Notes: generated by a model not told the origin, from the sequence alone. 64,000 bases of DNA from Neodontobutis hainanensis (GCA_024349245.1 JALDNG010000408.1:1-64000), one strand, 5' to 3'; positions 1 to 12,950 are shown, counted from the stretch's first letter. Numbers and translations: made by a program.

Positions 1-3000
1 TTTGAGATAAAATTAGTTCAAAATAGTATTTGAAACACAACGTGTTAAGTTTTTATTTGTGGACAGGAAGTGTAATAGATTTTAAGATATCAATGAAGGG
101 ATCAAACATGCGTAAAATTAAGATACACAAAAAATGTCTATTTTTCAAATATTTTGAAATTAATTCAAAATTGATAAAAATTTACTTGAGTATGTAATTG
201 TGAAGGTGGTACTGCTAGAGGTGATCCAATTTGACTCTAATATTAATATATAATATAACATGAGTAATTTAATTTGATTTTTCAACGTGATTTAAATTTT
301 TAGAAATTTAAATTATTTTTGTTTTTGTTAAAAATAACACTTGTTGAATTTTTTTATCTGGATTGTAAAAACAAAAATAGACATTTTATTTATTTAATTT
401 AGGATATTTATGATTAAAAATATTTGAAGTCCCACTTTCACGTTTTACAAGTAAGAATGTGTTATTTGTGTCGATTTTAAATTAAATTATTGATAAACAT
501 ATCTATATTTTAAAATATTACTCATCAAAATTATTTAATTTAAATAAAAATGTCATATATTATATATTTTTATGTGTGCTATGGGTTGTAAATTAAATAA
601 TCAAGATAATAGTGCTTCTTTCAAGTGCAGTGGAAAATTTTAGTTTAAACAAATATTATGAAAAATTTATTTATAAAATATTCGTAATTTAATTTGAAAT
701 TTTTAAATGCTGGATTTGGATAACTCACGTAAATATCATACTTATATTATGTATGTAATATATGATTGATAGATATATTTCATAAAATTATCAAATTATT
801 CATTGTTTGTGATCAAAAAGAATATATTCAGTCTTTATTAATTTGTAAAAGTTCTGAATTTTTAATACTTTCTCAAAATATCGTTAAATTTTTATAAATT
901 TTATTAATTAAGAATACCACATAAAAGTTATTAAGAATCATGAAAAACATTTTTAGGTGTCAGAAAATTTGTTAAACATGTTTTTGAAAAGATTTCTAAA
1001 TTAAAGAGATCAGAAATTTAGTTAATTTAAATAAAAATAAAGTGAATTGTAAATTTCATTTAAGAATTAAAATATAATCTAAATTAACGTTCTAAAAGGT
1101 GGCAAATATAAAATAACAATATTTTATGATATAACATAATTTAATGCAAGCTAAATAAGTTGATTTTGTTCTTTAGAATATTGGTTTTTATCAAATAAAT
1201 GATATAAAATTTTCAGTATAGGAGTTTTACTAGCCTATTTGTCAGTATTTATATCATATAAATTTAAAATAAAATTTCAAATATTTATGATTTTGAAAAT
1301 TTTTAAGCATTGCATAAATTAATATGAGTGACTATGTCGATTCTAAAAATGTAATAAATATTTGAAAAAAAACATTCATCATAGTATTAAAATTTTTTAT
1401 CAGTCTTCATAAATAAATTTTTCCTGACATAAATTCTCTTCGAGTTCATGACAAATTCAAAAATAACTAAACTTCTATATCTTAAGTATATTAAATAATT
1501 AATAAATTCAGAAAATATAAAATATTTAATTTATTTTCATGATCTAAAAAACATCAAATATACAGAATATCATATGTACAATGATCTTTGATAAATTTTA
1601 AATTCTGTAATTTATACTTTTCCATCTATGATTCAGTGATATTAAAATTTATTTTAATAACGAACGATAAAATGTCGAAACATTAAATTTCATAAAATTA
1701 ACAATTTTAAAGATAATAAATTATGAAACTGGAAAAAGATCAATCATAAATAGTAGCATATACTTTGTCTAGATATGATAAAATATATATTTTGTCGGAA
1801 AATTAATGATAATAAATATTTTAAGCAATAATATTTTGTTGATTGGTAAAAAATTTTAAGTAGGAAATTTAACACTTGATTTAAATGATAAAATGATTTA
1901 TATTATAATTTTTAATATATTGAATTAGTCATTTAATTTTTATCATAATTAAGAATAGTTTATATTTAGTTTTGAGTAGATTAAAAAATATGATTTTAAA
2001 TATATTTAAATGAAAATATAAATCTATTAATTGATGAATATTGTAAAATTGATTTTTGCTTATCTTGATCAAAGATAAAAAACGATAAAAATAAATTAAA
2101 ATCAAATTTTATCAATTCCATATTATCATGTTTTGAGAAAAAGTTACTTCAGAAATTTTAAGTCATAAATTTGAGTAATATTGTTGAAACAATACAATTT
2201 AAATAATAAATATTATGTTTTGCTAATAGTGACACATTTAGCCTTCCTTTTATTTTAAAACGAAAAGATTCGTGTATTTATTAAAGGTGTATAATAACTA
2301 TCAAAAACATTTGAATGAATTGAATATGATGTATCATATTAAGAAGGATAATATTATGAATAAATTTAAACAATTGTGTTTTATATCAATAAAATAAATT
2401 TATCAAAATATGATTGAAGGTTAAATATAATCAATATCACATTGAATTAATGTTATAAATAATTTATAAATAAAATGGGAATATTAAAGATAATATTTTA
2501 TGAGTTGATTTATTTGTAAGATATTTATCTAAATTCATATCATCGTTGAAGAATATGGAAATCAATACAATTCTTTTTAAAAGATGACAACTTAAAAGTA
2601 AATTCAGTCGGAAAAAGAACCAAATTGAAAGTATTTTTAAATACCTCCATAAATTTAAAGAGAAAAATGTAAATATTTTTGCCAAAGGATTAATATATTT
2701 ATGAAAATGTGAATTTCTTTTAGTTTAGAGAAAATATAATATTGCTCTTTACTTCGATTTACTTTTACAAATACCCTCACATATGAGTTTATTTTGATAG
2801 ATAAAAGGTTAATCATAATTTTTTCATTATATTTATTTATGAAAAATTATTTTTATTTATAAACTTAAATGTAATTTTTAACAATACTAAAATAAATAGT
2901 GTCGATGAACGATTTCTGTATAGATGGATAAAGTAATAAATTTATTATTTTGAAATAAAATAAGTTATTTAAATATTATATATTTTTTTAAACTTAACAG

Positions 3001-3900
3001 ATATATCAAACATATTCATAATTGATGTTTGAAAAGAATTGTTTTTTTTTTGTTGTTAATTATATTTGAATAAATTGTAACATCTAAATTTGTTTGAAAT
3101 TTTTAATTTATAGTTAATCTCTAAATATTTTTCTCATGATCTTTAAGAAATAAAACTATCATATTCAAAGAAAAAAAAATTAATTTGATGAGTTTTTTTC
3201 AAGGTCATTTTATAAAATACACATTTAGTTTATAGTTATATTAAAGAGAAATGAGGCTAGTTTGTGAATATCATAAATGGAAATCTGTTTGTATTGGCTG
3301 TATATTTAAAATAAAAATTTCAGTAAATAAATGTTAATATTCTGAGAAACATTAAGATCAATTTTTAGAAAAAAATTATTCACTGTGTTATGATAATTTA
3401 AAATCATTGAATTGAAAGGTGATAAGTTTTAAATTCTATGAGCATCGATTTGTTCGAATGATACGCACCTTTATAGCATAAATATTTTTAAGATAATTTA
3501 TTTTTTATTATCATTGATTGTATATAGATGAAAAATTTTCTGTTTGTATTTTATGCATTTAACGAAAGGGAGAACATAATTTTTTTTACAATTTGAAACA
3601 TCTAGTTATTAAAAAATTCTGCATTGACAAAAATAGATTTTCAGTTCATCGAAAAAACATAAATTTATATTGATTAAATGAATAAATTATTAATCATGAT
3701 TATATGAACATTCAATTTTTCGTCTTATGGCAACCATTATATGTTTTTTGTTAAGTATTCTTCGAAAAATCCAAAAATTCATATTGATATTTATTTTGAA
3801 TATTTTAATTTAAAGTTATTTTATAATAATGAATGAGATGGAATGCTGTTTAATTATGTGCAATAAACATCATTTATAATTATTTTATTTTAAGTTTTTA
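1..3900 (+). repeat. Long direct repeat, copy 1 (partner at 51484)
   Basis: From its first base the window matches the sequence starting at 51484 almost base for base. The match holds to about 3.9 kb and then falls to the looser similarity of the 3.1 kb tandem units. Differences are mainly one-base changes in A or T run length, for example near 283 and 355. The left edge coincides with the window edge, so the true boundary is unknown. Apart from one candidate micro-exon (186-236) it holds AT-rich sequence with no recognisable gene. Confidence 0.9.
186..236 (-). CDS. Candidate 51-nt micro-exon, type F (copy 1)
   Basis: A GC-richer island on the minus strand is bounded by an acceptor (ATATTAG) and a donor (GTAAATTT). 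It is 51 nt, a multiple of three, and reads in phase 0 as SQIGSPLAVPPSQLHTQ, rich in Ser, Pro and Gln. The same exon is unchanged at 51668-51718. Its end shares the string CAATTACA.ACTCA with exon C at 41830, suggesting common origin. The function is unknown. It is interpreted as an internal exon of a modular micro-exon gene; no start, stop or signal peptide is visible here. Confidence 0.55.
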
Positions 3901-5200
3901 AAAAATATACTTTTAAATAATTCATTGTTCATGTATGTAAAATAATATAATTTCTGTGAAATTCAGATATTTGATGAAACTAAACCCATGTTTATTCGAC
4001 TTTTAATGATATAATTTACGTTTTTATCACAGGATTTGGCAAATAAATGAAAATATGAGAGAATTTAGAAAATGTAAATCTTTATAGATATCATAAAATA
4101 TTTCTTTGTTCTGTGAATTAATAAAATTTAATGAACTAAATATTTATTTTAAATAAAAATTCATAAATATTTACAGGAATAGGAGGTAAAGGCATGCCTC
4201 GTCTTGATGAACTGGGAGAACCCTTGATATTATATCGTAATTTATATAGCTTAAACATTTGAAATATTAAAAATTCATCGTGTAGTTTAGATGAAGTTAT
4301 TTATATTACCAAAGCAACGTTAAATTGAAAATAATCGCAGATTTTTACGTGGAAGAAAAATTTCGATTTTGATATGTTAATTTATTATATTTTTAAAAAT
4401 TTCTTAACTGAGTAAATTTATTAAAGATCTTTTTAAATTGTCTTAGATCGTAATAAATGTCATGAACTTCTAAAATTTATGAATATTTTTGTTCAATTGA
4501 ATATCTTATGAAATATAGTTCATTTAACTAAATTAAATATTTCTGAAATTTTTACACTCCCAAAATCAAAAGATAAATATGTATGTTAACTCATTTTTTA
4601 TTTTATATTGATGAAAAAAAATAATTTGCCAATCAAAATCATAATGTTTGTTTCGAGAAAAAATCATAAAAATAATAAGAATATTTGAACTTTACATTAT
4701 TGATAGTTTTTAATTTACAGATTTATTTAAAGATAGATTGTATAAATTATTATTTAAAAATAACAATATTACGTAAAATATTTAAAATATAAAGGTTAAT
4801 TTTGTTATATTGTATCTTCGGTGTGGTTTATTTTTATTAATTATAATTTATGTATAAAAATTTACTAATAATCTGTAATAATGATGGAATATGCCAAAAT
4901 GTAGCTATAAGTAAATACTATAAAAGAAAGTCCTTATTAAAAATGATTAAAATTGGAATCATATTTCAATCATGAATATCACAGTTGTATTTAATCTTTT
5001 AAGATTAATATGATAATTTATATGCTTTAAGTAAATAAAATTTTGGAGAAGTTTTAATGATAAAAAATTTCATATTTATTATTTAAGCGATAAACTTTTT
5101 TAATTAAATAATTTTGAATTAGTTATTGAATTTAATTCATAAACTATTAGAATCAACAATTATTTATATCTCAAATACTATCAATATATTTATTGTCAAT
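3901..5200 (+). repeat. Diverged continuation of the 3.1 kb repeat unit
   Basis: Beyond about 3.9 kb the sequence still aligns with 55.3-56.7 kb and 58.4-59.9 kb, for example the stretches around 4441 (matching 55910) and 4930 (matching 56430), but with many substitutions and indels. The similarity fades near 5.2 kb. It contains one candidate exon (4175-4222). The remainder is AT-rich intron-like or intergenic DNA. Confidence 0.7.
4175..4222 (-). CDS. Candidate 48-nt micro-exon, type E (copy 1)
   Basis: On the minus strand, acceptor AATATCAAG and donor GTAAATATT enclose 48 nt reading GSPSSSRRGMPLPPIP in phase 0. Three paralogous exons occur at 55633, 58772 and 61954, with the same splice signals and the shared frame (G/D)(S/L)(P/A)SS. 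Compared with the 55633 copy, seven codons differ; six change the residue and one is silent. The product is unknown: a short Ser/Pro/Arg segment of a repetitive protein. Conservation of length, phase and splice signals across four copies is the main support. Confidence 0.65.
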
Positions 5201-5542
5201 TTGTAAATTATATCATTTTAATCTTTTGATTAAAAAATAGTGAAAATGATTTTTGTGAATTACAGACATTGGAAAACATCAATTTGAAAACGATAATTCT
5301 GATAATTTATTCAATTCTTTAAGAATTGGTCCAGATGATAAATGAATTAACATATTTATTAAATAAATTTCTATATGAGTTTTTTTAAAGGTTTAATTTA
5401 CTCCTTTTTATAATTTATAATTTCATTTATGTTAAATTTAGACAGAATAACAAACATTAAAATTTTTACGAATTGATAATTTTACATTTTTTTAGTTAGA
5501 TCTGTCACAGAATTTTACACTGATACTGATTTATATTAAAAT

Positions 5543-5614
5543 TTATTTTGTCACAATAGTATTTGCTCGTAATTTTGACGTGATTGAATATTTAATCTTA
5601 GAGTCGTTAAGGAC
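5543..5614 (-). CDS. Possible 3'-terminal exon, unrecognised
   Basis: A strong acceptor (TACTTCCCAG) on the minus strand is followed by 23 open codons beginning VLNDSKIKYSITSK and a TAA that overlaps an AATAAA polyadenylation hexamer. The codons are less AT-biased than the surroundings. The plus strand of the same island also has an AG...GTAAGT pair around a 20-nt segment, so the strand is uncertain. No family is recognised. Confidence 0.25.
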   Translation of the reverse strand, partial: VLNDSKIKYSITSKLRANTIVTK

Positions 5615-6418
5615 CTGGGAAGTAAGTTTATTATCTTTAATTTGATTGAATATATTCAATGCGTTGAGCATAGATTGTTTGAGAACATTTAAATTTTTAA
5701 GAAAAATTATAAAACATATTTTTTATCAAATAAATTGAATATTTTTAGCTTTTTTATAATTCAAAAACATTCGACTAAAGATATTATAATTTATTTTTAA
5801 AATAATACTTTTAAGTATAAAATACATATAAATGTTATCCTTATCGATATTAACTAAAACTAACTTGAGAATGAATCATTAAAATTACAATCTGCTTTGA
5901 GTTTACACGTAAAAAACTTTGCGCATTTTCATATTTTTTAACGATAAAATTTATAACAATAGATACAATAGTAAACAAACGAAAATTTCATATTTCTTTA
6001 AGATTAGAATGAAATATTTCGCATTATGAATATTTATATAAGCATTTTATTTTTAAAATATTTGAAAAAATTCACACTGTTATCTTTAGGAATATATGAG
6101 TTTTTTAATATTCGAATGATTATATTTAAAAATCATATTTAAACGAACTAATTTCACAGTCCCATTTCAAAATATTATACTCAGGCGAAACGATAAAAAT
6201 ATTATTGAATTTATAATTTTCTAAAATATTCCTCAAATTAAAATGAAAAATTTATATAATACAGATGACAAATATTCAGAAATATGTTGGGTGTCAATTC
6301 CAAATTTATGGTGATTAATTAACTCGAATGATATAACAAATCAAATTTTTATCTATTTACATTTAAGCAAATTTTTATTCAAGAATATATTTAAAAAATT
6401 TAATGATTAAAATTTTAC

Positions 6419-6470
6419 CTTGTCTTGAAACAGATGGTGAACCAGGACCCAGATCAACGAAAACAAAAAC
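6419..6470 (-). CDS. Candidate micro-exon related to type E
   Basis: The minus strand shows an acceptor (GATTTAAG), 52 nt, and a donor (GTAAAATTT). The frame reads VFVFVDLGPGSPSVSRQ; the segment DLGPGSPSVSRQ resembles type E exons (DLPSSTRRG, GSPSSSRRG), including the GATCTG start. Its length is one base over a multiple of three, and there is a run of five T near the start, so a homopolymer error is possible. It would extend the exon series about 2.2 kb beyond the exon at 4175. Confidence 0.45.
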
Positions 6471-7798
6471 CTTAAATCAATATAGTTGTTAATTGAAATA
6501 AAAATTTTAATCATCTTAAACATAAAAATTATAAATTTCAAACGTGTTTGAGAATAGAAAAGCGTATATCATATTTTAAAAGTTAATAAAACTAAATATA
6601 ATTATAAAAATGAAAAATGCGTTTTGTATTTTTTAATTATTAAACAGCAAATTGATATTTATCGCAAAATATTAACATCATTTTGTTAAATAAATTCACG
6701 AAATATGTTTATTCTGAGCAAATAAAAATTTTAGATTTAAATGGAGAAATTAAATAAGCATTTTAAATTGTTTACTTTCTAAGAAAAAATATTTTTACAT
6801 TATATTCGTAAATACATGAAAAAATCTTATATTCTACCAGCATAAAATATAATGGGGTTTATAAAACAATATGAGAGTGATCAAGGTTTTTATAATATAT
6901 GTGATTTCTAAACATAATTTTGAATCTATATTTAGGTTTTTAGATAAAAATTAAGTTATGTGCTTCTTCTAAATTTCTGATGTAAAAAGAATCGTAAACA
7001 AAAATTTGAAATAAATTTTCAATAAAATTGTAAATGTGGTTGTATTTTCCATTCCAAAATCTATATGCATAAAATTTATAAATTCATGAAGTTCAGTGAT
7101 CACATTTTGAGGAAATTGGGATGTTTTGATATTGACAAGAACTTTTATCATAAATATCTAATGTTTATACTCTAAAAACCACTGAATCAAAAAGTGATAA
7201 TAAAATAACTTAAGTTATTTTCAAGATGTATATTTAATAAAAGTAGTATATTTTATAAGAAATCGCGCTGTATTTCTTAATTTTGTATAAAGGAATGTTG
7301 TATACAATGATATTTACATTTAACTGACAAATCAAATCACTTTTTAGATAAAGAATGAAGAACTAGATTGATTCACATAAGTTTAATAATAAATACGTGG
7401 CATTAATTTTTAACTTTTAGTTTTAATATAAACGTTAAAAAAGTAAAAATGATTCGACGTTGGAAAAAAATTTCATCAATAATTTTATGCGAAAGTCTAA
7501 ATAAAATAAAAATAACAATTAGAAAATGAAAAAAAAGATCTTTCAAAGAAATCTGATTTTTAAAATTTTTTATGATATCGAAGCGATAATAAATTTATGC
7601 TACGAAATTCAGTTTATGAAGATGCAAACAAATATAAAGTAAATAAATTCGTGCGATATCAAATACAATCATAAAAAGACAAAATCAAAAATAAATACTG
7701 TTTTTCTAAAATTATCAATTCAAATAGATATTTTATTTGTCTCAAATAATTTAAATGATCAGGATTTTTTTGATAAGAAGATAAGAAAGATAAAATAC

Positions 7799-7837
7799 CT
7801 GAACACATATTGAAAGTCGTGTTAACATGCGAAACAT
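7799..7837 (-). CDS. Candidate 39-nt micro-exon
   Basis: A GC-richer patch on the minus strand lies between GCACAAG and GTATTTTA. The 39 nt read MFRMLTRLSICVQ in phase 0 and end in CAG before the donor, a typical exon end. It has no clear paralogue in the window; its basic and hydrophobic mix recalls the exons at 47043 and 47726. Support is splice context and length only. Confidence 0.35.
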
Positions 7838-9900
7838 CTTGTGCAGTTAATAATTAAAAAAATAATTAATATCCGCATTTGCGTACAATTTATAGTCGTA
7901 GATAATCTCAGATTAAGTGTTAATTATAAATAACGTTAAACATTATTCTAATTACTGTATAATTATAAAACTTATTAATATTTTTCATAATGTAGAGTAA
8001 TAAACTGAAAGTAAAAATCTTTGCATTGAACATTTTGTATTTTATCTTTATTATGTAATTACTAATTATATTTTATTTTAACAAACAAATTTGAATTGGC
8101 TTTGTTCATTTTTCATAAAATATTTTTGCGATTTTCTTTTTAAGTCTTAATTATCAACTGACAAAGATCAAAAGTTCGTTCAGACTTATTTAGTCCTAGA
8201 TAATACTTATCACTTTATTAGATTTGATTTTCACCGTTATTTTAACGTAAATTCCAAAATAATCGTCTTTAACAGTATTTATAACGGATTTTTCAACGTA
8301 TAAATATTAGGTTAATGACTTATAAAGTAAATTTTGATCAATTTATTTTTGCTTTCACTTGAATTTATATCGAATCGTAGATTTATGTGAAAAAATTCCA
8401 AATCTTTTATGAGAAACCTGAATTTCGATAAAATAGAATATCTACAAATAATTAAAATTTCTCAAACACATATTGTCATGAGCTAAACAAATTATATCAA
8501 ACTATCGTGTTTATCATAAAATAAGGTATTAGCTCCAGTAAAACGGTATTATTTAATCCAAGTAATCCAATTATATTATAATAAAATATTTTCAGTTAGT
8601 TCGGGAGTTATATACTTAAAAATTTTCCGTAATTTGGTTAAATTACAGATCTTCACGCATGCCTTTTATGACTGATTTTTATCAGATAATTGCATTTCCA
8701 ACACATTGAATAAAATTATGACATTCTCTTTCCTTTAAAATATATATACAATTTATTTTATCACTTTGATATTTTTATTAGAAAAATGGCGTAAAATTTA
8801 TTAAGCTTGAAATATTTTTGTATTTGAATGTTAACTTTTTTATATCGTGTTTGCTTTTTCAGTCAAAATGAGTCAAATCTATGGGAATTCTTTTGAAGAA
8901 TTAAAATATGAGTTATCGATCCAAAAATAACTTTGTCTATATTCTCACTATTTCTAATTTGCTTTCTAATCCATGTTACTTTTTTTATCAAATAGTGGAA
9001 ATTTCAAACCAATTTAAATTTTTACCACGTTCACTATCTTGATAGTCGTAATAGACTCTTGGACTGTTTGTCTTCATGAATAGCCTGTTTTAGACCCGGA
9101 ACATTTCCAAAACTCCAAAATGTTCATTTATACCAGCTTAATATATCTTTATAAAGACCCTATTCTTATGCCTCTTTTAGAGGATTGGTCAAATTCATAT
9201 CTCTAGGGTATAAAATATTGATGAAATTCTCAACATACCTTTTACATTATCCAGAAGTTTTTAATGTAGATTGAAAAAATAGTCTTAAAATTTTATATAT
9301 TTTAATGCTATTAAACAGGTAAAAATTGAAAAAGATTTATATTTAACTAAAATTTTTATTCAGAATTTTTAATACATTCAGATATGTTTTCAAAAAATTA
9401 TGCCTATATAGTTATTTTTTATCAAACGAATTATCAATAAACTAGTTTATGTTTTTTTGCATAAAAGTCATTTTATATCCTTTTTATTTAATACCTTTTC
9501 GTACAGTCGCGTTTCTCATTTCTTTATTTTCTTTTGAATTATTTAATAATCATTTTCCTTCGCATTGAAGCGTGTATATCAGTCTTTTCTCGTTATTATT
9601 TATTCAGTTGATAGTTTTCTATTTTTTATTGAAGAAAAGATCACTTTACGAAAAATTCCCTTTTCCATAAAAACTGTGATTCTCATTTCAGTTGATAAAT
9701 TTATAAGTATACGTTATCATAATGCTGATTAAATTCAGGTTGCTTTCCTAAATATACCAGAATTATCTGTTCATATAATCCTTTTGTTTTATTTTTTAAC
9801 CAGCTTATGACAATTTGGTTTTTAGCTATGTCCAATAAATACTCATTATAAATCTTAATATTTTCGTCTTGTTATCTATATTTATAAATGAGCGTTTTTT
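7838..9900. other. AT-rich stretch with weak coding traces
   Basis: Up to about 8.9 kb I see no gene. One 25-nt minus candidate lies near 8648-8672 (donor GTAATT, reading IKGMRED) but has no paralogue. From 9.0 to 9.25 kb the base composition becomes more balanced. Minus-strand frames there give short coding-like segments such as YEFDQSSKRGIRIGSL, broken by stops, which look like the far end of the relic island that follows. Confidence 0.4.
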
Positions 9901-9917
9901 AAATTGTATACTGTGTC

Positions 9918-10451
9918 TTAATTGATATGATGATTTTCAATTGTTCCTTTTATTATCTTTATAAACTTTATTTGTTCCAGAAGTATAATTTTGAAATTTA
10001 TGTCCTGCAAATAAGTGCCTTGATTTATATTTGGAAGAGAGAATATTATTTTAAAGTTTGCATCATTGTTTCCAGGTCAGTGACCCCATCCATAATAATA
10101 TATAAAATCTTCAAGTTTAAACTTTTAAGAAATTAATATTCTTTTTCGTATTTTATAAACATGATTCGAAACAGGTTTTTTCCATTTTTTGATTCATCTA
10201 TACATTATTATTTGATTTCAAAATCAAAAGTTGAGATCTTTTGGGAAATTTCTGCTGAAACCATGAAATTTTCCCTCAATAAATTTTAACATGATTAATT
10301 TTGCCAAATTCAACAACGTCATCTGCATGTAAAAATGTTAACCTTTAAATTCGACGCTATATTTTTCAAATGGAGAGAAAGATGAACGGCCTGATATTTT
10401 TATTACATATCCAGTGTTCTTCCCCATAAAAATTTGCATATGTATATGATC
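9918..10451 (-). pseudogene. Unrecognised broken coding sequence, island part 1
   Basis: Minus-strand frames with balanced amino-acid composition run through this stretch but are interrupted. One frame (10451 to 10224) reads GRSSFSPFEKYSVEFKG, then an in-frame TAA, then HFYMQMTLLNLAKLIM, and ends at TGA. A second (10076 to 9918) has 52 open codons with IIFSLPNINQGTYLQDINF. Between them a third frame holds YIIMDGVTDLETMMQTLK. Continuation of coding-like sequence across a stop and through frame changes fits a decayed gene or uncorrected indels. I do not recognise the protein. Confidence 0.4.
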
Positions 10452-11110
10452 TTAGTTTTCTATATCTCTTGATAAAATTTTAGTTATGTCTGAATTTAGA
10501 TGGTTTATACTCACCATTAACTTCAATATTATGACATTAACTGAGGAGATGAAAATTTTTTAAAACATTTGTAGCATATAATTCAATTAGCAGTTGGAAA
10601 CTACTTCCATTTTAAAAACTATGGCTCTACGTAAAGATCAAATGTTTCAATCTTATTTTTAATATAATATTCAATGTCAGTTTTGTTTCTACATATTTTC
10701 ATTCCATACGTCCATCAACGATAATTTTTAAGTCTCTTTATTTTTAATTTTTCTGGAAAATTATTGTTGTATTTCTAAGTATTATCAATGATTTAAAAGT
10801 CAAACATAATTAAGTATCATTATTTTAATGGTATAAGTTAACATTTTAAGAGCTTTTGTTATTTAAGCTATTATTTCACTTTTATTTTAATGAAATATTA
10901 ACTTGTGTATCGATAGATATGGCAAATTTTTTATATAATCCATTGAAAAATAAGATTTATGTTTTTTCTACATTATTAGAGTTAAGGATTTTGATGAGCA
11001 CAGTTTCTAATTAACAAACTTAGATCGAGATAAAATAAAATCGTAAGATGCAAGAATGCCAAGAGAGAGGGAAAGAAAATGCCATGTTACTTCTTTCATG
11101 AGTGTGAATT

Positions 11111-11356
11111 TTATTTGAACAGATGTAAACCAGTGGGAGCATTTATACACGCGATATCTTTTATGTAACATATATCCTCAACGAAATCAGAAATAACACC
11201 CAAAATAGAATCTAGTTGACTTTCTTTGTCTGCATGGATTTGGATTTGGATTTTTGATTTAAGTTGAGACCGGTTCATTGATAAAGGTGCATATGATTGA
11301 CTAATTTACTTCACTGATATCGAATACTGGGTAACGTGTTTGAGTGAGGACCAAAT
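11111..11356 (-). pseudogene. Unrecognised broken coding sequence, island part 2
   Basis: A minus frame of 64 open codons contains SYAPLSMNRSQLKSKIQI and LDSILGVISDFVEDICYIKD, and ends in TAA at 11111. The same frame continues upstream across one TAA into WSSLKHVTQYSISVK, which follows an acceptor-like TTTTTATGCAG. It may be the last exon of a gene whose previous exon is 11524-11814. A second frame (RVYKCSHWFTSVQIKFTL) is also open over the 3' half, so the true frame is not certain. No domain is recognised. Confidence 0.4.
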
Positions 11357-11523
11357 GCTGCATAAAAAGGTTTAACTTTTACACCTTTTGTGTTTTTATG
11401 AGAATCCAATTTTATTGAGAGAGAGTATTTTTCTCTAATTATGATTTTTACAAACTATTTTACACATTATTGGTTGCTGATTTTTCTATTTTGTATTCAT
11501 ATTTTACAGAACGATTGAGTAAT

Positions 11524-11814
11524 TTATTCATTAACATTTAACAATTCACAGTTCATCTGGCACCAAATTAAGATTAAAATTTCATTTTTAAAATTGTCCT
11601 CGATCATAATCAGAAGTATCAATTCGATAATTTTGTTGTTATCTTCAAATGACATTTCGCCGCCGAGCGATAACATACATGTGTCAATCCATATCCTTTT
11701 ACATAGACTAGAGAATGGTATCGATTCGTATGCAGTTTTTTGAATGTCAAAATTTCCATGAAATAACGTAGCGCTGACCATGTTTGAGAAGAATACTTGA
11801 TAAGTTATCTTGTC
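11524..11814 (-). pseudogene. Unrecognised exon-like frame, island part 3
   Basis: Minus strand: 96 open codons follow an acceptor-like ATATATAG at 11815 and end in TAA. The translation has a Met at 11781 (MVSATLFHGNFDIQ), then SSLCKRIWIDTCMLSLGG and a leucine/isoleucine-rich helical stretch. Cys and Trp codons and CpG-containing codons set it apart from the AT background. It could be one exon of a gene with 11111-11356, or part of the retroelement relic just upstream. No family is recognised; the length is modest for chance at this composition, but the residue mix favours coding. Confidence 0.4.
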
Positions 11815-12151
11815 CTATATATTTCGTTTTGGAATTGGCAAACTACATTTTTGTAGTGATCAACAAATACAATAATATATCTTTTCCCAATAAATGTTAT
11901 CAGAAGTTGAACTTTTTATCAATCTTCATATTTAAAATCGTTGGTGTTACGTATAAGGTGTAGTTCCATCTAAAAAAATAATTTTTTATTTATAAATGTT
12001 AAGTTGGCGATAAATTCAGCATTATTTTATACATCTGACATTAAGTCAAGCCCAAAGAACCTATACAATAGGATTAACTTTACATTTGAGGATACATAGA
12101 TTTCCTAGTTATAGATCATGTGTCAGCTTGACTATTTCATCCATGCAATGT

Positions 12152-12350
12152 TTAGGGACGATTAACTTTTCGCTCAAGAGAAGCTATGATACAAATGATT
12201 TTATATGACTTCAAGACGAGCTTCACTTCGGAGTAATTGATGAAAAATTCATCAGTATGAATTGACCCGTCTCACTTTCAGAATTTGAATCAATTTGTGT
12301 CTATATTGCGATGTTTTTCGCTTCTCCAAAACATCATTATCATACCAAAT
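12152..12350 (-). pseudogene. Broken coding frames 3' of the reverse-transcriptase relic
   Basis: Two overlapping minus frames. The first has 32 codons from 12350 (DVLEKRKTSQYRHKLIQILK) and ends at two TGA codons. The second has 39 codons ending at 12152 (FFINYSEVKLVLKSYKIICI). Together they look like one protein crossed by a frameshift. Their place directly downstream of the reverse-transcriptase segments would make them the element's C-terminal region, but the sequence match is too weak to assert. Confidence 0.35.
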
Positions 12351-12400
12351 TTATTTTAGCTAATGTTCTTGAAAGTAAATATTTTAAAATATTTTTGCTT

Positions 12401-12689
12401 CTATAATATAAGATATTTAGTGGTAAAGATCTTTCTTGTTCTATGCCTATCTAATACACACGCTTCTAAAATCCTTCGTATTTTTAAATATACAGGTTTA
12501 TGAGGAATCATTATTTAAATTTTTCCTTTTAAAGATAAATACTAAATTTACTGAGAGAAACAAGAATGGTGAGGAATTCTTTATTTATTTTACGAGTATA
12601 CCCTCTTCAAAATTCAATTTTCTACTTTCAAAAGCCATTTGTGAAATTTTAGCTCCATTTTTGAAAATAACATGGTCGTCTGCTAACTT
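12401..12689 (-). mobile_element. Relic of a non-LTR (RTE-like) retrotransposon reverse transcriptase
   Basis: The minus strand carries 32 open codons (12689-12594) starting KLADDHVIFKNGAKISQM. This fits the reverse-transcriptase catalytic motif C, (F/L)ADD followed by hydrophobic residues, and the helix after it. About 30 codons further on, another frame (12511-12401) reads PVYLKIRRILEACVL, close to the conserved 'LK.RIL.ACVLP' segment that precedes the YG.ETW motif in RTE-type elements. The two lie in different frames with an intron-like or frameshifted gap, so the copy is dead as shown. A GDNLFG segment near 12.80 kb could be the upstream 'QGD.LSP' motif. No target-site duplication or 3' tail was identified. 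Clade assignment is from memory of motifs only. Confidence 0.5.
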
Positions 12690-12950
12690 CTAAAGAGTCA
12701 CAGCTCAGCGTGGATTATTTTGATCTATATAGTTATACTAGAGAATGTATATTAGCAATATGGGGTTTTAGGTTAACAAAAACTATATCTTATTCGTTTT
12801 TCATTATCCAAATAGATTATCGCCGGGGATTGCAAAGTGGCGCAGCAATATCAGCCTAATCTTTAATTACATACATAAGAGCCCCATTAAATGCCCAAAA
12901 ATGATTTTTCATTACAAAGTTCAGATGGCGAGAGCGAGCTTACAATTATT

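Noticed and set aside
5592..5621. Plus-strand 20-nt exon ending in GTAAGT
   Set aside because: Possible, but the same island gives a longer minus-strand open exon with a better acceptor; neither has a paralogue.
12436..12693. 85-codon plus frame
   Set aside because: It lies antisense to the reverse-transcriptase-like minus segments, which have motif support; taken as a shadow.
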